34,426 nucleotides of DNA, taken from positions 1 through 34,426 of the forward strand of contig JAJZFJ010000167.1 of the NCBI GenBank assembly GCA_021805395.1, read 5' to 3'. The first letter of the stretch is position 1; every line of letters starts with the position of its first letter. This document shows, one piece after another, positions 18,747 through 27,500 of the stretch. Source of the DNA: a bacterium (GTDB taxonomy: Bacteria > Armatimonadota > Chthonomonadetes > Chthonomonadales > Chthonomonadaceae). A program made the translations under genes and the position numbers. Below the pieces are notes generated by a model. It had not been told where the DNA came from, made no database searches, and worked only from the letters and a program-made list of their open reading frames with translations.

Positions 18747-19910
18747 CTATGCCAGGTTGTACCGTTGAGGCATCCAACCATTCTCCACACAGTCCATAAG
18801 GCTCCATTCCTTACTGTTCTCTGTTTTTAACGTCCAGAATATCCATCCAGATGGAATTTGACTGTAACTAAGCATCTGCAGGTCTGCATAAGCACGATGA
18901 CCGACTCTATTCGCATCTTGCTCAACTCCATTCCATGCACTGCCAGGTAATGCCAGTGACCATTCGCCTACGACAATGGGTTTCTTGCCAGACATTTTTT
19001 GAAGTTGCGATGGGAGTTCGTTTAATGAATATTCAAGATGCTGATTGAGTGACATATTCGTGAAGGATGCGTCGAAGCATTGATAGAGGTGTGTGTCGAG
19101 AATTACATTCTCAAACTGCGGCGGTTCCATAAAGGAGTGCCATACATCCTGCCGAAATGAATCATGGATCACAACTGCGGCTCTGTCAGCAGACAAATGA
19201 TTTCTAACTTTGAGGTAAGCTCTCTGGTAGTAGTTCTTGAGGATGTCCAGCGGAACATCCCATCGCGGCTCATTCAGTAGCTCGATACCCACCACGTTCG
19301 GGTGCTGGGTACATCTGGCAGCAAGCAGATCGATAATTTCTACAGTTTTTGCAACATTATCAGGCTCAGGCCAATTCAGTGCACCCGCATGACCGCTATG
19401 ATCCCATCCGTTCTGACTACCGGGTGCCCCATGCAGATCGACAAGCACAGCTATCTTGTGTTTTGCTGCCATCTTAAGTGCTCTATCTAAGGCATAGGAC
19501 GCATCCACATAAGGACCATCTGGTTTGACCGCCCAATACCCAATCGGTAGTCTTACAAGATTGATACCATGAGCACTCAACCACTCAAAATCTTTGTCAG
19601 TTATCCAGTTATCCCAATGCTGATTCATTTTCTTTGAAGCAGCTTTGGGACCAAGTTCCTGGCATAGAGTGAACTCATCTGCAGCAGTGGATCCTTCAAA
19701 CATCGAGGGGACGATCCACTTCTCAAGCACAAACCATGCTCCTAAACTCACTCCACGAATGGGACGGTTCATAGGAGTGTATGAATTACTAAGTCTGGAA
19801 TCAGCCTGTGTAGATGTGATACTGAAATCTGATGCAGCAACTGAAAGTGCAGCAACTCCGACATTAAGAAATGATCTCCGGCTGAATCTGTTAACCTCTT
19901 CGTTTAACAT
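18747..19910 (-). CDS. Tat-exported GH5 glycoside hydrolase, exo-beta-1,3-glucanase-like
   Basis: A 387-residue enzyme with a twin-arginine signal (NRFSRRSFLNVGVAALSVAA, residues 7-26). Motifs match the fungal-type exo-beta-1,3-glucanase branch of GH5 (GH5_9): GVSLGAWFVLEKWIVPSMF, DLHGAPGSQNGWDHSG, VVGIELLNEP with acid/base Glu214, and IVVGEWSLA with nucleophile Glu316. Such enzymes release glucose from beta-1,3-glucans such as fungal or algal wall polymers. Tat export implies folding in the cytoplasm; two TatA/B-like genes lie 3.5 kb away. SD AGGATC precedes the start. It is upstream of, and adjacent to, the LysR gene, and divergent from the GH13 gene across a 304-base gap. Confidence 0.88.
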   Translation of the reverse strand: MLNEEVNRFSRRSFLNVGVAALSVAASDFSITSTQADSRLSNSYTPMNRPIRGVSLGAWFVLEKWIVPSMFEGSTAADEFTLCQELGPKAASKKMNQHWDNWITDKDFEWLSAHGINLVRLPIGYWAVKPDGPYVDASYALDRALKMAAKHKIAVLVDLHGAPGSQNGWDHSGHAGALNWPEPDNVAKTVEIIDLLAARCTQHPNVVGIELLNEPRWDVPLDILKNYYQRAYLKVRNHLSADRAAVVIHDSFRQDVWHSFMEPPQFENVILDTHLYQCFDASFTNMSLNQHLEYSLNELPSQLQKMSGKKPIVVGEWSLALPGSAWNGVEQDANRVGHRAYADLQMLSYSQIPSGWIFWTLKTENSKEWSLMDCVENGWMPQRYNLA

Positions 19911-20214
19911 CTAAGATCCTTTACATGTGGCAATATAGGGAAGATAGTACCATGAAACCGATGTATTCTGAATATCCACTCAAATTGATACAACAGTATG
20001 TGATTAAATCCAAAGGGCAGAAAATTGTATCATTCATTCTTACAGCGAAATAAACAAACTGTTGATCAAATAAATATTCTAAAACTTGAATAAAAGAGTT
20101 CTAAATATTTTCTAACTGAATAGACTTTTAATGAGACAGAATGCACAATCTTTGAATAAGGATTATTTTTATTCATGACAAGGATTCTGGCAAAATCAAT
20201 GGTAGAATTACATT
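19911..20214. other. Divergent intergenic region between GH5 and GH13 genes
   Basis: 304 AT-rich bases without a reading frame. It must hold the promoter of the GH5 gene and the -10 box and inverted repeat of the GH13 gene (listed separately). No other structure was recognised. Confidence 0.6.
20153..20208 (+). promoter_or_regulatory. Inverted repeat and extended -10 box of the GH13 gene (leaderless)
   Basis: TGAATAA (20153-20159) and TTATTCA (20169-20175) form a perfect 7-bp inverted repeat with a 9-base loop, a likely operator. TGGTAGAAT (20200-20208) is an extended -10 (TGn plus TAGAAT). It ends exactly 6 bases before ATG 20215, so transcription should start at the start codon. There is no SD. 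Confidence 0.5.
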
Positions 20215-22299
20215 ATGAAACCAATTACATCTTTCTCATTATTCATTGTCCTGCTATTAAATGTAATAAATTATGCAGTTGCCGAGAATGTTACATTTAC
20301 CTACACCAGCTCATCATCCGCTAAAACAGTTGATGTAGCGGGAACATTTAATAGCTGGAATCAGACAGCAAACCCTCTTCAACTCCAATCTGATCATAAG
20401 ACATGGAGTACCAGCATCAGTCTAAAACCTGGCGTATACCAGTTCAAATTTGTGGTAGACGGCATCTGGTACACGGCTCCAGGTTACCCAACAATCGATG
20501 ACGGGAATGGCGATACCAACAGTGTTCTCTATGTGTTCCCGTCCAATTACTCGAAGTATCCTGGTAAACTCGGCGACGGTATCATCACACCCTCTGCAGT
20601 ACTGTCTGAGCCAAATGCTCCATGGGTAACACGATATACTCGCAATCAGTTTGAGCTGACCATACGGACACGGGCTAATGATGTAGAAAAAGTTTCGCTG
20701 CTGATTCCCAAACATAGTGATATCGAAATGACCCTGCAGAATAGAACTCCAGTATACGATACCTGGATAGCGAGAGCAGAAGTACCATCCACTTCAACTA
20801 TGAAATATGCATTTTTACTTAACGATGGATCGAATCCTCAATATTACGATTTATCAGGTATGCATGCAGCTATTGGATCACCAGACTGGTTTACTATAGA
20901 TATCAAATCTTTTCCTCCGTTCATAACACCTCATTGGGCAGAAAACGCAATTTTCTACCAGATTTTTCCAGACAGTTATGGAAACGGAATAAAGTCTGCA
21001 GATTCCTCCGGGAAATCTTTATATGCACCATTAAATGTCAATGCATCATGGCATGGAGGCAATCTCCCTGGAGTCATGCTTCACTGGGCATATCTGAAAA
21101 AGCTGGGCATCAATGCACTATATTTCAACCCGGTATTCACGGCGAGAAGCAATCATGGATATGATACAACCGACTATATGCATGTTGATCCTCACTTTGG
21201 AACCAATCAGGATTTGAAGGCGCTTGTTCACAAAGCACATAGAGATGGCTGGCATGTTATTTTGGATGGAGTATTCAATCATACTGGAATCGACTTCTTC
21301 GCATTTCATAGCCTGCTGGTTGACGGGGCAAAGTCGCCGTATAAAAACTGGTATTACATCCGTCACTTTCCTTTACATGTCAGAAATGGTGAAAAGGGCT
21401 ATAGAGCCTGGTTTGGGACGCCATGGCTTCCTAAACTGAACGTGGATAATCCTGCAACACGCGCCTATCTGCTTCATGTTGCAACATGGTGGATAGATTA
21501 TGCTCATATTGACGGGTGGCGGCTGGATGCTGCAGATCAGGTAGATCCTGATTATTGGAAAGTATTCAGAACAACGGTTCTCAAATCAGATCCGAATGCA
21601 TATCTTCTTGGAGAGATATGGGTGAATGCAAGTTTCTGGTTGCAGGGGGATATGTTTGATGCAGTTATGAACTATCCCTGGAGACAGATTGTCCTGGATT
21701 TTTTTGCACACCATTACACCTCACCCACGGTATTCGCGAGCAGATTGAGGCAGTTGCGAAACGATTATCCACCCGCAGCTACGCGTGAAATGTTTAATCT
21801 ACTGGATAGCCACGACACAGAACGCGTACGAACAACCTTTGGTGGGAACTGGGATTCTGAAAAGCTGGCAGTATTATTCCAGATGTCATACCCCGGAACT
21901 CCATGTATCTATTATGGCGACGAGATTGGAATGGAGGGTGGAGACCCTATTGCAGCAAGACATCCCATGATCTGGAATCCTGCAAAACAGAATCATACTA
22001 TTCTGAATTTCTACCGTGCTGTAATTGCTTTGCGAAAGCATGAACCTGCATTAAGACAGGGAAGTTTCAAGACTGTGGTAGCTGATGATAGTACAGGAGC
22101 TTATGGCTTCTTAAGAACATTAAAGTCAAAACGGATCCTGGTGTTATTCAACCGTTCCAACGCGGCAATTCAGTTGACTGTTCCCGCAGATGCGAATGAT
22201 TTACTTAACCCATTACTAGAGGGAAGTGCCATCCCTGTCAAGACTGCCAATGGGGAAGAGATTACGTTACCACCACTGGGATATGCAGTTTTGGATTAA
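20215..22299 (+). CDS. Secreted GH13 neopullulanase/cyclomaltodextrinase-like enzyme
   Basis: A 694-residue alpha-glucan hydrolase with a signal peptide (1-23). Residues about 25-110 form a starch-binding (CBM48-like) module (VAGTFNSWNQ, PGVYQFKFVVDG). Residues about 135-230 form a second N-terminal beta domain as in cyclomaltodextrinases. The catalytic barrel carries GIDFFAFHS after DGVFNHT, HIDGWRLDAAD (nucleophile Asp438), LLGEIW (acid/base Glu467) and LLDSHDTERVRT (Asp534). These features fit subfamily GH13_20 (neopullulanase, maltogenic amylase). It is complete, with a C-terminal beta domain. Export is unusual compared with the often cytoplasmic cyclomaltodextrinases. The PfkB kinase downstream could act on released sugars, but this is inference. 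Confidence 0.9.
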   Translation: MKPITSFSLFIVLLLNVINYAVAENVTFTYTSSSSAKTVDVAGTFNSWNQTANPLQLQSDHKTWSTSISLKPGVYQFKFVVDGIWYTAPGYPTIDDGNGDTNSVLYVFPSNYSKYPGKLGDGIITPSAVLSEPNAPWVTRYTRNQFELTIRTRANDVEKVSLLIPKHSDIEMTLQNRTPVYDTWIARAEVPSTSTMKYAFLLNDGSNPQYYDLSGMHAAIGSPDWFTIDIKSFPPFITPHWAENAIFYQIFPDSYGNGIKSADSSGKSLYAPLNVNASWHGGNLPGVMLHWAYLKKLGINALYFNPVFTARSNHGYDTTDYMHVDPHFGTNQDLKALVHKAHRDGWHVILDGVFNHTGIDFFAFHSLLVDGAKSPYKNWYYIRHFPLHVRNGEKGYRAWFGTPWLPKLNVDNPATRAYLLHVATWWIDYAHIDGWRLDAADQVDPDYWKVFRTTVLKSDPNAYLLGEIWVNASFWLQGDMFDAVMNYPWRQIVLDFFAHHYTSPTVFASRLRQLRNDYPPAATREMFNLLDSHDTERVRTTFGGNWDSEKLAVLFQMSYPGTPCIYYGDEIGMEGGDPIAARHPMIWNPAKQNHTILNFYRAVIALRKHEPALRQGSFKTVVADDSTGAYGFLRTLKSKRILVLFNRSNAAIQLTVPADANDLLNPLLEGSAIPVKTANGEEITLPPLGYAVLD

Positions 22300-22328
22300 G
22301 ATTAAGAGAACACTTACCTTTTAATCAA

Positions 22329-22406
22329 CCACACACAGTTTTATTGTAAATCCAGTGATCGCAGACTCTGAATTCTGCATGGAGCGAAAACTGTGTGTGG
22401 TACAAT
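22329..22406 (+). promoter_or_regulatory. 14-bp perfect inverted repeat abutting the -10 box of the sugar kinase gene
   Basis: CCACACACAGTTTT (22329-22342) is perfectly inverted at 22387-22400, with 44 bases between. The right arm ends exactly at the -10 box TACAAT (22401-22406), and its last GG completes an extended -10 (TGG before TACAAT). The ATG is at 22417, so a leader of only about 4 bases is expected, without an SD. It may be an operator or a looped stem; no T-run supports a terminator for the GH13 gene. Confidence 0.55.
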
Positions 22407-22416
22407 ATTTCGCACT

Positions 22417-23367
22417 ATGCTACTCACAGTAACCCCTAATCCATGTGTTGATAGAACTTATCAGCTGGATCACTTTGAAATAAACAGAGTAAACAGACCT
22501 ACAATCACATATGTGATGGCTGGTGGCAAGGGGATAAACGTTGCCAGGGTTTATAGAACATTAGGCGGTGATGCATTAGCATTAGGATTTGCAGGCGGCA
22601 TAAATGCGCAGGTATTGCGAAAAGCACTCAAGATGGAGGGTATTCCTTCGCACTTAATTAAAGTACACGGTGAAACTCGAACGTGTATTGCCATGATCGA
22701 TTCAGATACTGGAACCCAAACGGAGCTGAATGAAGCGGGCCCTTTGGTGAATGAACGGGACTGCCATGAACTTATACGAAGTGTGGAGCGTCTGATGGAT
22801 GATAATACTGTAGAGGTATTATCCCTGTCGGGGAGTTTACCTCCTGGTGCCGATCCTTGTTTATATGCAGAGCTGATTGGAGCTGCTAACTATCATTCGG
22901 TACCAGTGGCACTTGATGCTAGCGGCGAAGCTCTCTTAGAAGGTGTTCAGGCAAAACCCTGGATGGTAAAAGTTAATAAAGTAGAAGCCGGGCAGCTACT
23001 TGGTATTGAAATCAGTTCTGTGCAACAATGTTGTAATGCTGCTGAAGAGATATGGAAGCAGTTCGGTGCCAGGATGGTAATCATCACTATGGGCAGTGAG
23101 GGTGCTGTTCAATTCAATGGGTCTGGTTTGCGAATCCTTGTGCCTCCTGCCATCAAGTTTGTGAGCGGGGTAGGTTCAGGTGATTCATTCCTTGCAGCAT
23201 ATTTGTACACGTTGATGAAGTCTGATGGCCATGATGCTTTTAACGTAGCAATGGGCGCAGGTGCAGCAAACGCCTCCGTCGTGGGAGCGGGATTATGCAC
23301 GCGTGAACAGATATATAGCTGTTCGGCTGGCGTTAGGGAGTTATCAGGTGTAGTCCGAAACGTATAG
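22417..23367 (+). CDS. PfkB-family sugar-phosphate kinase (1-phosphofructokinase/tagatose-6-phosphate kinase group)
   Basis: A 316-residue ribokinase-fold kinase. It starts MLLTVTPNPCVDRTYQLDHF, characteristic of the FruK/LacC branch. Further signatures are VMAGGKGINVARVYRTLGG, LSLSGSLPPGADPCLYAELI and the ATP/catalytic loop VSGVGSGDSFLAAYLYTL with the catalytic Asp. The substrate (fructose-1-phosphate, tagatose-6-phosphate or fructose-6-phosphate) cannot be told from sequence alone, and no PTS genes are nearby. The start was moved from an in-frame ATG at 22393, because that lies in the inverted repeat and adds eight atypical residues. It is followed after 48 bases by the Tat genes. Confidence 0.88.
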   Translation: MLLTVTPNPCVDRTYQLDHFEINRVNRPTITYVMAGGKGINVARVYRTLGGDALALGFAGGINAQVLRKALKMEGIPSHLIKVHGETRTCIAMIDSDTGTQTELNEAGPLVNERDCHELIRSVERLMDDNTVEVLSLSGSLPPGADPCLYAELIGAANYHSVPVALDASGEALLEGVQAKPWMVKVNKVEAGQLLGIEISSVQQCCNAAEEIWKQFGARMVIITMGSEGAVQFNGSGLRILVPPAIKFVSGVGSGDSFLAAYLYTLMKSDGHDAFNVAMGAGAANASVVGAGLCTREQIYSCSAGVRELSGVVRNV

Positions 23368-23415
23368 AAGCCATAAGACAGAGTTTTTCAATCAATTATC
23401 TTTTGAGGTTATATC

Positions 23416-23877
23416 ATGGTACCAGTAGCGTTTTTAGATAGTCCAGCTCAGTGGGCAGTGGTAGTTATAGTTGCACTCGTCCTGTTTGGACCAGACAAAC
23501 TGCCAGATCTCATGAGGCAGGCTGCCAGAGGAGTTAAGGAGTTCAGAAGATATACATCTGAATTTGGAAACAGCTTCAAACTCGATGAGCTGCTGAATGA
23601 TACCAGCCATGTACCTGCCACTAACTATCCAACAAAATTCGACAGTTATGGTAATCCCATCGCTCAGGAAACTCAACAGCAGCCAGTGCTTGCATCCACA
23701 CCAACTCCAGCACCCATGCAACAGCCAAGAGGAAGCTACTCAACGTCGCCAGTGATAGGGGACTTCGCTGCACCTGCAATGATGTCGGAAAGCAGTGATA
23801 CAATGGCATCCTCAACACAACCAACTGTTTCTATTAAACCAGCTGAAAATAGCGTAGCCCGATTAGATCAACGATAG
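23416..23877 (+). CDS. Twin-arginine translocase TatA/TatB-like subunit, long form
   Basis: A 153-residue protein with the TatA/B layout. A single N-terminal transmembrane helix (AQWAVVVIVALVLFGPDKLP) carries the FGPxxLP hinge, followed by an amphipathic helix (LMRQAARGVKEFRRYTSEF). The remaining ~90 residues are low-complexity, Pro/Gln/Ser/Thr-rich and probably disordered. Length and tail are more TatB-like, but assignment between TatA and TatB is uncertain. SD TGAGG precedes ATG. The next gene is a second, shorter member 23 bases on; tatC is not in the window. The Tat-signal GH5 enzyme at 18.7-19.9 kb is a candidate substrate. Confidence 0.85.
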   Translation: MVPVAFLDSPAQWAVVVIVALVLFGPDKLPDLMRQAARGVKEFRRYTSEFGNSFKLDELLNDTSHVPATNYPTKFDSYGNPIAQETQQQPVLASTPTPAPMQQPRGSYSTSPVIGDFAAPAMMSESSDTMASSTQPTVSIKPAENSVARLDQR

Positions 23878-23900
23878 GCATTTTCAAAGGAGATACTACT

Positions 23901-24152
23901 TTGTTACCAATTGCAAACATTGACAATCCCTATATATGGATAGTAATTCTTGTATGTGTAATTATACTATTTGGAAACCGCATACCTGAGGTAATGCGAA
24001 GCATAGGCAAGGGCAAGCGCGAATTTGAGATAGGTATGCGAGGTGATCATGACGACGAACTGAGAAAAGACCGTGAGAGAGAGGCGGAGATCAAGAAAAG
24101 AGTCGAAGATGAGCTTCGAAAAGAAGACGAGATGAAAAACAGGGCCCTATAA
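23901..24152 (+). CDS. tatA: Second TatA-like subunit, short form
   Basis: An 83-residue protein with a transmembrane helix (PYIWIVILVCVIILFGN), the hinge FGNRIPEVMRSIGKGKREFE matching TatA (FGxxxLPexxrxlGkgxxeF), and then a highly charged helix rich in Glu, Lys and Arg. The start is TTG 23901 with a good SD (AAAGGAG) seven bases upstream. The pair suggests the TatA/TatB division of labour or the two-TatA arrangement. The charged tail is unlike the disordered tail of its neighbour. Confidence 0.85.
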   Translation: MLPIANIDNPYIWIVILVCVIILFGNRIPEVMRSIGKGKREFEIGMRGDHDDELRKDREREAEIKKRVEDELRKEDEMKNRAL

Positions 24153-24188
24153 ATCTCCTTCATAATATTAGAGAATTTGCAATAGAAC

Positions 24189-24222
24189 GTAGATATGACT
24201 TATAATAAGACTACATATCTAC
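24189..24222 (+). promoter_or_regulatory. Inverted repeat enclosing a TATAAT box upstream of secG
   Basis: GTAGATATG (24189-24197) and CATATCTAC (24214-24222) form a perfect 9-bp inverted repeat. The 16-base spacer contains TATAAT (24201-24206), 38 bases before the secG ATG. The arrangement suggests an operator overlapping the promoter. Confidence 0.5.
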
Positions 24223-24244
24223 AAGATTAGGATTAACACTGCTC

Positions 24245-24469
24245 ATGCATGCATTTTTGATTGGTCTTGCTGTTGTCATCTCGATAGTGATGATAGTAAT
24301 CGTTGCTATCCAAGACAGTACCACAGATGGATTACAGGGTCAGATTGGTTCAACAACTGCTACCAGCTTTAAAGGGAAGGCAGGTAGAGAAGACCGTCTC
24401 AATGCAATGACAAAAAATGTTGCTATTGCCCTGTTTGTCTGCTGCATTCTGGTAATGTTTTTCAAATAG
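24245..24469 (+). CDS. secG: Preprotein translocase subunit SecG
   Basis: SecG is the small third subunit of the SecYEG channel and helps SecA-driven export. The 74-residue product has the two-helix topology. The first membrane segment is about 3-22, followed by the loop IVAIQDSTTDGLQGQIG. The conserved segment FKGKAGREDRLNAMTKNVAI, typical of SecG, leads into the second segment ALFVCCILVMFF. Its length is normal. The SD is weak (AGGATT). It lies between the Tat genes and the cell-wall fusion gene, so export and wall synthesis are grouped here. Confidence 0.92.
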   Translation: MHAFLIGLAVVISIVMIVIVAIQDSTTDGLQGQIGSTTATSFKGKAGREDRLNAMTKNVAIALFVCCILVMFFK

Positions 24470-24508
24470 TAAACTGCTGTACATATTTTTATGAAGCTGT
24501 TTCTTGTA

Positions 24509-24543
24509 TATCTCCGTATTAACTCTATGATTCCACGGAGATA
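24509..24543 (+). promoter_or_regulatory. Hairpin just upstream of the RBS of the SEDS-PBP fusion
   Basis: TATCTCCGT (24509-24517) and ACGGAGATA (24535-24543) form a perfect 9-bp stem with a 17-base loop, ending 3 bases before the SD AGGAG. It could control initiation or mark a processing or promoter site. No T-run follows. Confidence 0.4.
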
Positions 24544-24556
24544 ACAGGAGACTAGC

Positions 24557-27500
24557 TTGCAGAATGGAAGTAAAAGCAGCAGAGAATTCAGTATTGAATT
24601 ATTTCTTTCTCTGGCTGTAATAGTTGTTGTTATAGTGGGTGCTCTTCTTGTTACTCCTGCATCAATTAAACCCTCACAAATTCCAGTATCGATAAACACT
24701 TTAACTGCATCTCAATATGCCTCAGATCTTTTAATATCCAGATCCCAGGCCGATGAGATGATTCACCTCCGAAACAAACAGGATGGTTTTTTTTCAGTAG
24801 GAAATCTGCTGGAAACCGGTATGAAGCATCGCTTTTTCAACACAGTTCAGGCACGCGCACTACGTCCGCTCTTAACTGTACGCTCCGTTGATGAGGTGCT
24901 TAAAAACTGGGTATTACTGTTATCTTTACTGTTGCTTATCTATCTATTTTACGGTCCTTGGTTAAGGAAGAGAGCAAAAGTGAGCGGGGATCCTTTCCTG
25001 CTTCCTGTTATGTTTTTCATTTGTGGTCTGTCAATTCTACTGCTGTTTACCCTAAGAGATCCACTTAGAGATACACCTCTTGTGTATCACCAGGCAATAG
25101 GTATGGCATTGGGGTTAGTCCTATTCACTTTTTGTTCCAGAATAAAACCTGAACTACGCAGAGAGATGCGTCGGTATCCCTACGTGTGGGGTGTTGGCGC
25201 ATTAGTGCTGTTCTTATCCCTTTGTCTTGTTGGACACGGACCAGGTGGCGTGAGACTCGAGCTTGCTGGGTTTCAGCCTATTGAGATTGCTAAAATACTC
25301 CTGGTTCTGTTTGCAGCCTCATATCTATCTGAACATGCTGAGCATCTGGCAGATAGTCCAACCGATAAAACTAGGACAAGAATATTGAGAGAGCTAGGAC
25401 CTCTGGTAATACTTTTCTCTTTATCACTTTTGCTATTCTTTCTGGTAAAAGATCTTGGTCCGGGGTTACTACTCTTCATGGTTTTGGTCTCTATGCTCAC
25501 ACTCACCACCGGTCGATGGACATATTCGTTAATAGGTGTGGTCATGGTGGCTCTCGGCGGCTGGATTGGCTACCTGCTCCATATCGGTGTCTACCCGGTT
25601 CGAGTGGACATGTGGCTGCATCCATTCCATAACAGCCACTCCCTGGGAATGCAGTTAGCACAAGGTCTTTGGGGCATGTCATCAGGAGGATGGAGCGGTA
25701 GTGGACTTGGCCTGGGTATGAGCAGTCTAATTCCCAGATGTCAGGATGATTTCATCTTTGCTTCCTGGGCAGAGCAAACGGGTTGGTTTGGGGCAATTCT
25801 GCTGCTATGTCTCTTTTCGGCTCTCATCTGGAGAGGAATGAAGATTGGAGATAGGGCTCAAACCTCATTCGACAGGGCATTGGCATACGGAATATCATGT
25901 CTATTTGGTGTACAGATCCTTCTCATACTTGGCGGCGTAACAGGTTTATTACCTCTTACCGGTCTGTCTCTCCCTTTCATTGCTTACGGAGACAGTGCGC
26001 TCATGCTGGATTTCATTGCCGTAGGTCTATTACGCTCCATATCCGCAACGCCTGGTATACCAGCTCCTGTCTCCCCTCCAATCATGAGAGCATCGGCGGT
26101 ATACCGTTACATCTTCCTTGGACTCATAGTTGGTGTAGTGGGAATTGTAAGGATGGGGCAGGTGCAGCTCCTTGAATCGCAGCACTATGCCACAGAGCTG
26201 GCTTATGTTCCTGATGCTGATGCTGTTATTCGACCGCATGTAAACCCTCGACTATTATCAATTGCTAACACTATTGTTAGAGGCACAATCTACGATAGAA
26301 ATAATATTCCGATTGCAACCTCCACCGCTGCAGAAATACTAAAGCTTGCACCTAATAATCGCGTGACACAAAAGCTTTTACTTGAACATGGACGCTACTA
26401 TCCGTTAGGAGAAGATGGAGCTCAGCTGATAGGGATAGCAAACAATGTTGCAGGTGGACCATCTGGTATTGAGGCAGAGTATGACGAACAGTTGAGAGGG
26501 TATTCCAAATTGGGTAATCTACTTTCAGATTATCGAAACCGGTGGATGCCATGGTATAAGCCGCCACAAGGTGAAAATCTGCATACCAGTCTGGATTCGC
26601 AGGATGAAAAATTGGCATGGAATGCCTTGCAGGAGATTCTTGCTAAAAAGAGTGTCTCAAAAGGTGCTTTTGTAGTCGTAAGTCCTGCATCGGGGGATAT
26701 ACTTGCTTCAGTTTCGGCACCATCATTTCATCCAAATCAGATGAACTTTGCCACATACAAGTCTCTTGAATCCAATCCTGATAACCCAATGCTCGACCGT
26801 GTGACAGAAGGTTACTACCCACCGGGATCTACGCTGAAAGTTGCTACAGTTGCAGCTGCACTCGATACATGGCCGGATGCATTGAACTTTCAAGTTGCCT
26901 GCAACCATAGTGGAGTGGTGAAGTGGAGTTCCGATGGAAAGATATACAGCCGAGTTCTTCATGATGACCTGCATGATCCATCCTTCGGAACAATCCGCCT
27001 CAGGAAGGCGTTCACTGTGTCATCCAATATATACTTCGGAACGCTCGCTGCCAAACTCGGCCCCGATGTATTGAGGAATGCACTGATACTGGATGGATTT
27101 AGCAAGGTCCCTACTGTAGCTGACTTCGGACCGGATATCGCTGATATTGGATATGGACAGGGGTTAATGTTAGCATCTCCAATGGAGATGGTTCAGCTTT
27201 TAGCCGCCGTTGGCAATGGAGGAACCCTTATGAAGCCACGAATTGGGGAGAGTACCTCTTTCAATGACTCTAACGAACACGTTCAGAAGTATCCCGCAAC
27301 AGTCTCAGCGCATATTATGACCAGTCAGACCGCAGCTACGCTACGGGGGCTGTTGCGGGATGTGGTATTAAGGGGCACAGCACAGGGGCTCTTTATGAAC
27401 ATTGGCATGAATGTAGGGGGCAAGACAGGCACAGCGCAGGTTGGACGAGGGAAGCAGCCTGATTCGTGGTTTTTAGGAGTGGCTCCATGCCCCACAACAC

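Noticed and set aside
22329-22400. Rho-independent terminator for the GH13 gene
   Set aside because: The loop is 44 bases and no T-run follows; position at the -10 of the next gene favours an operator.
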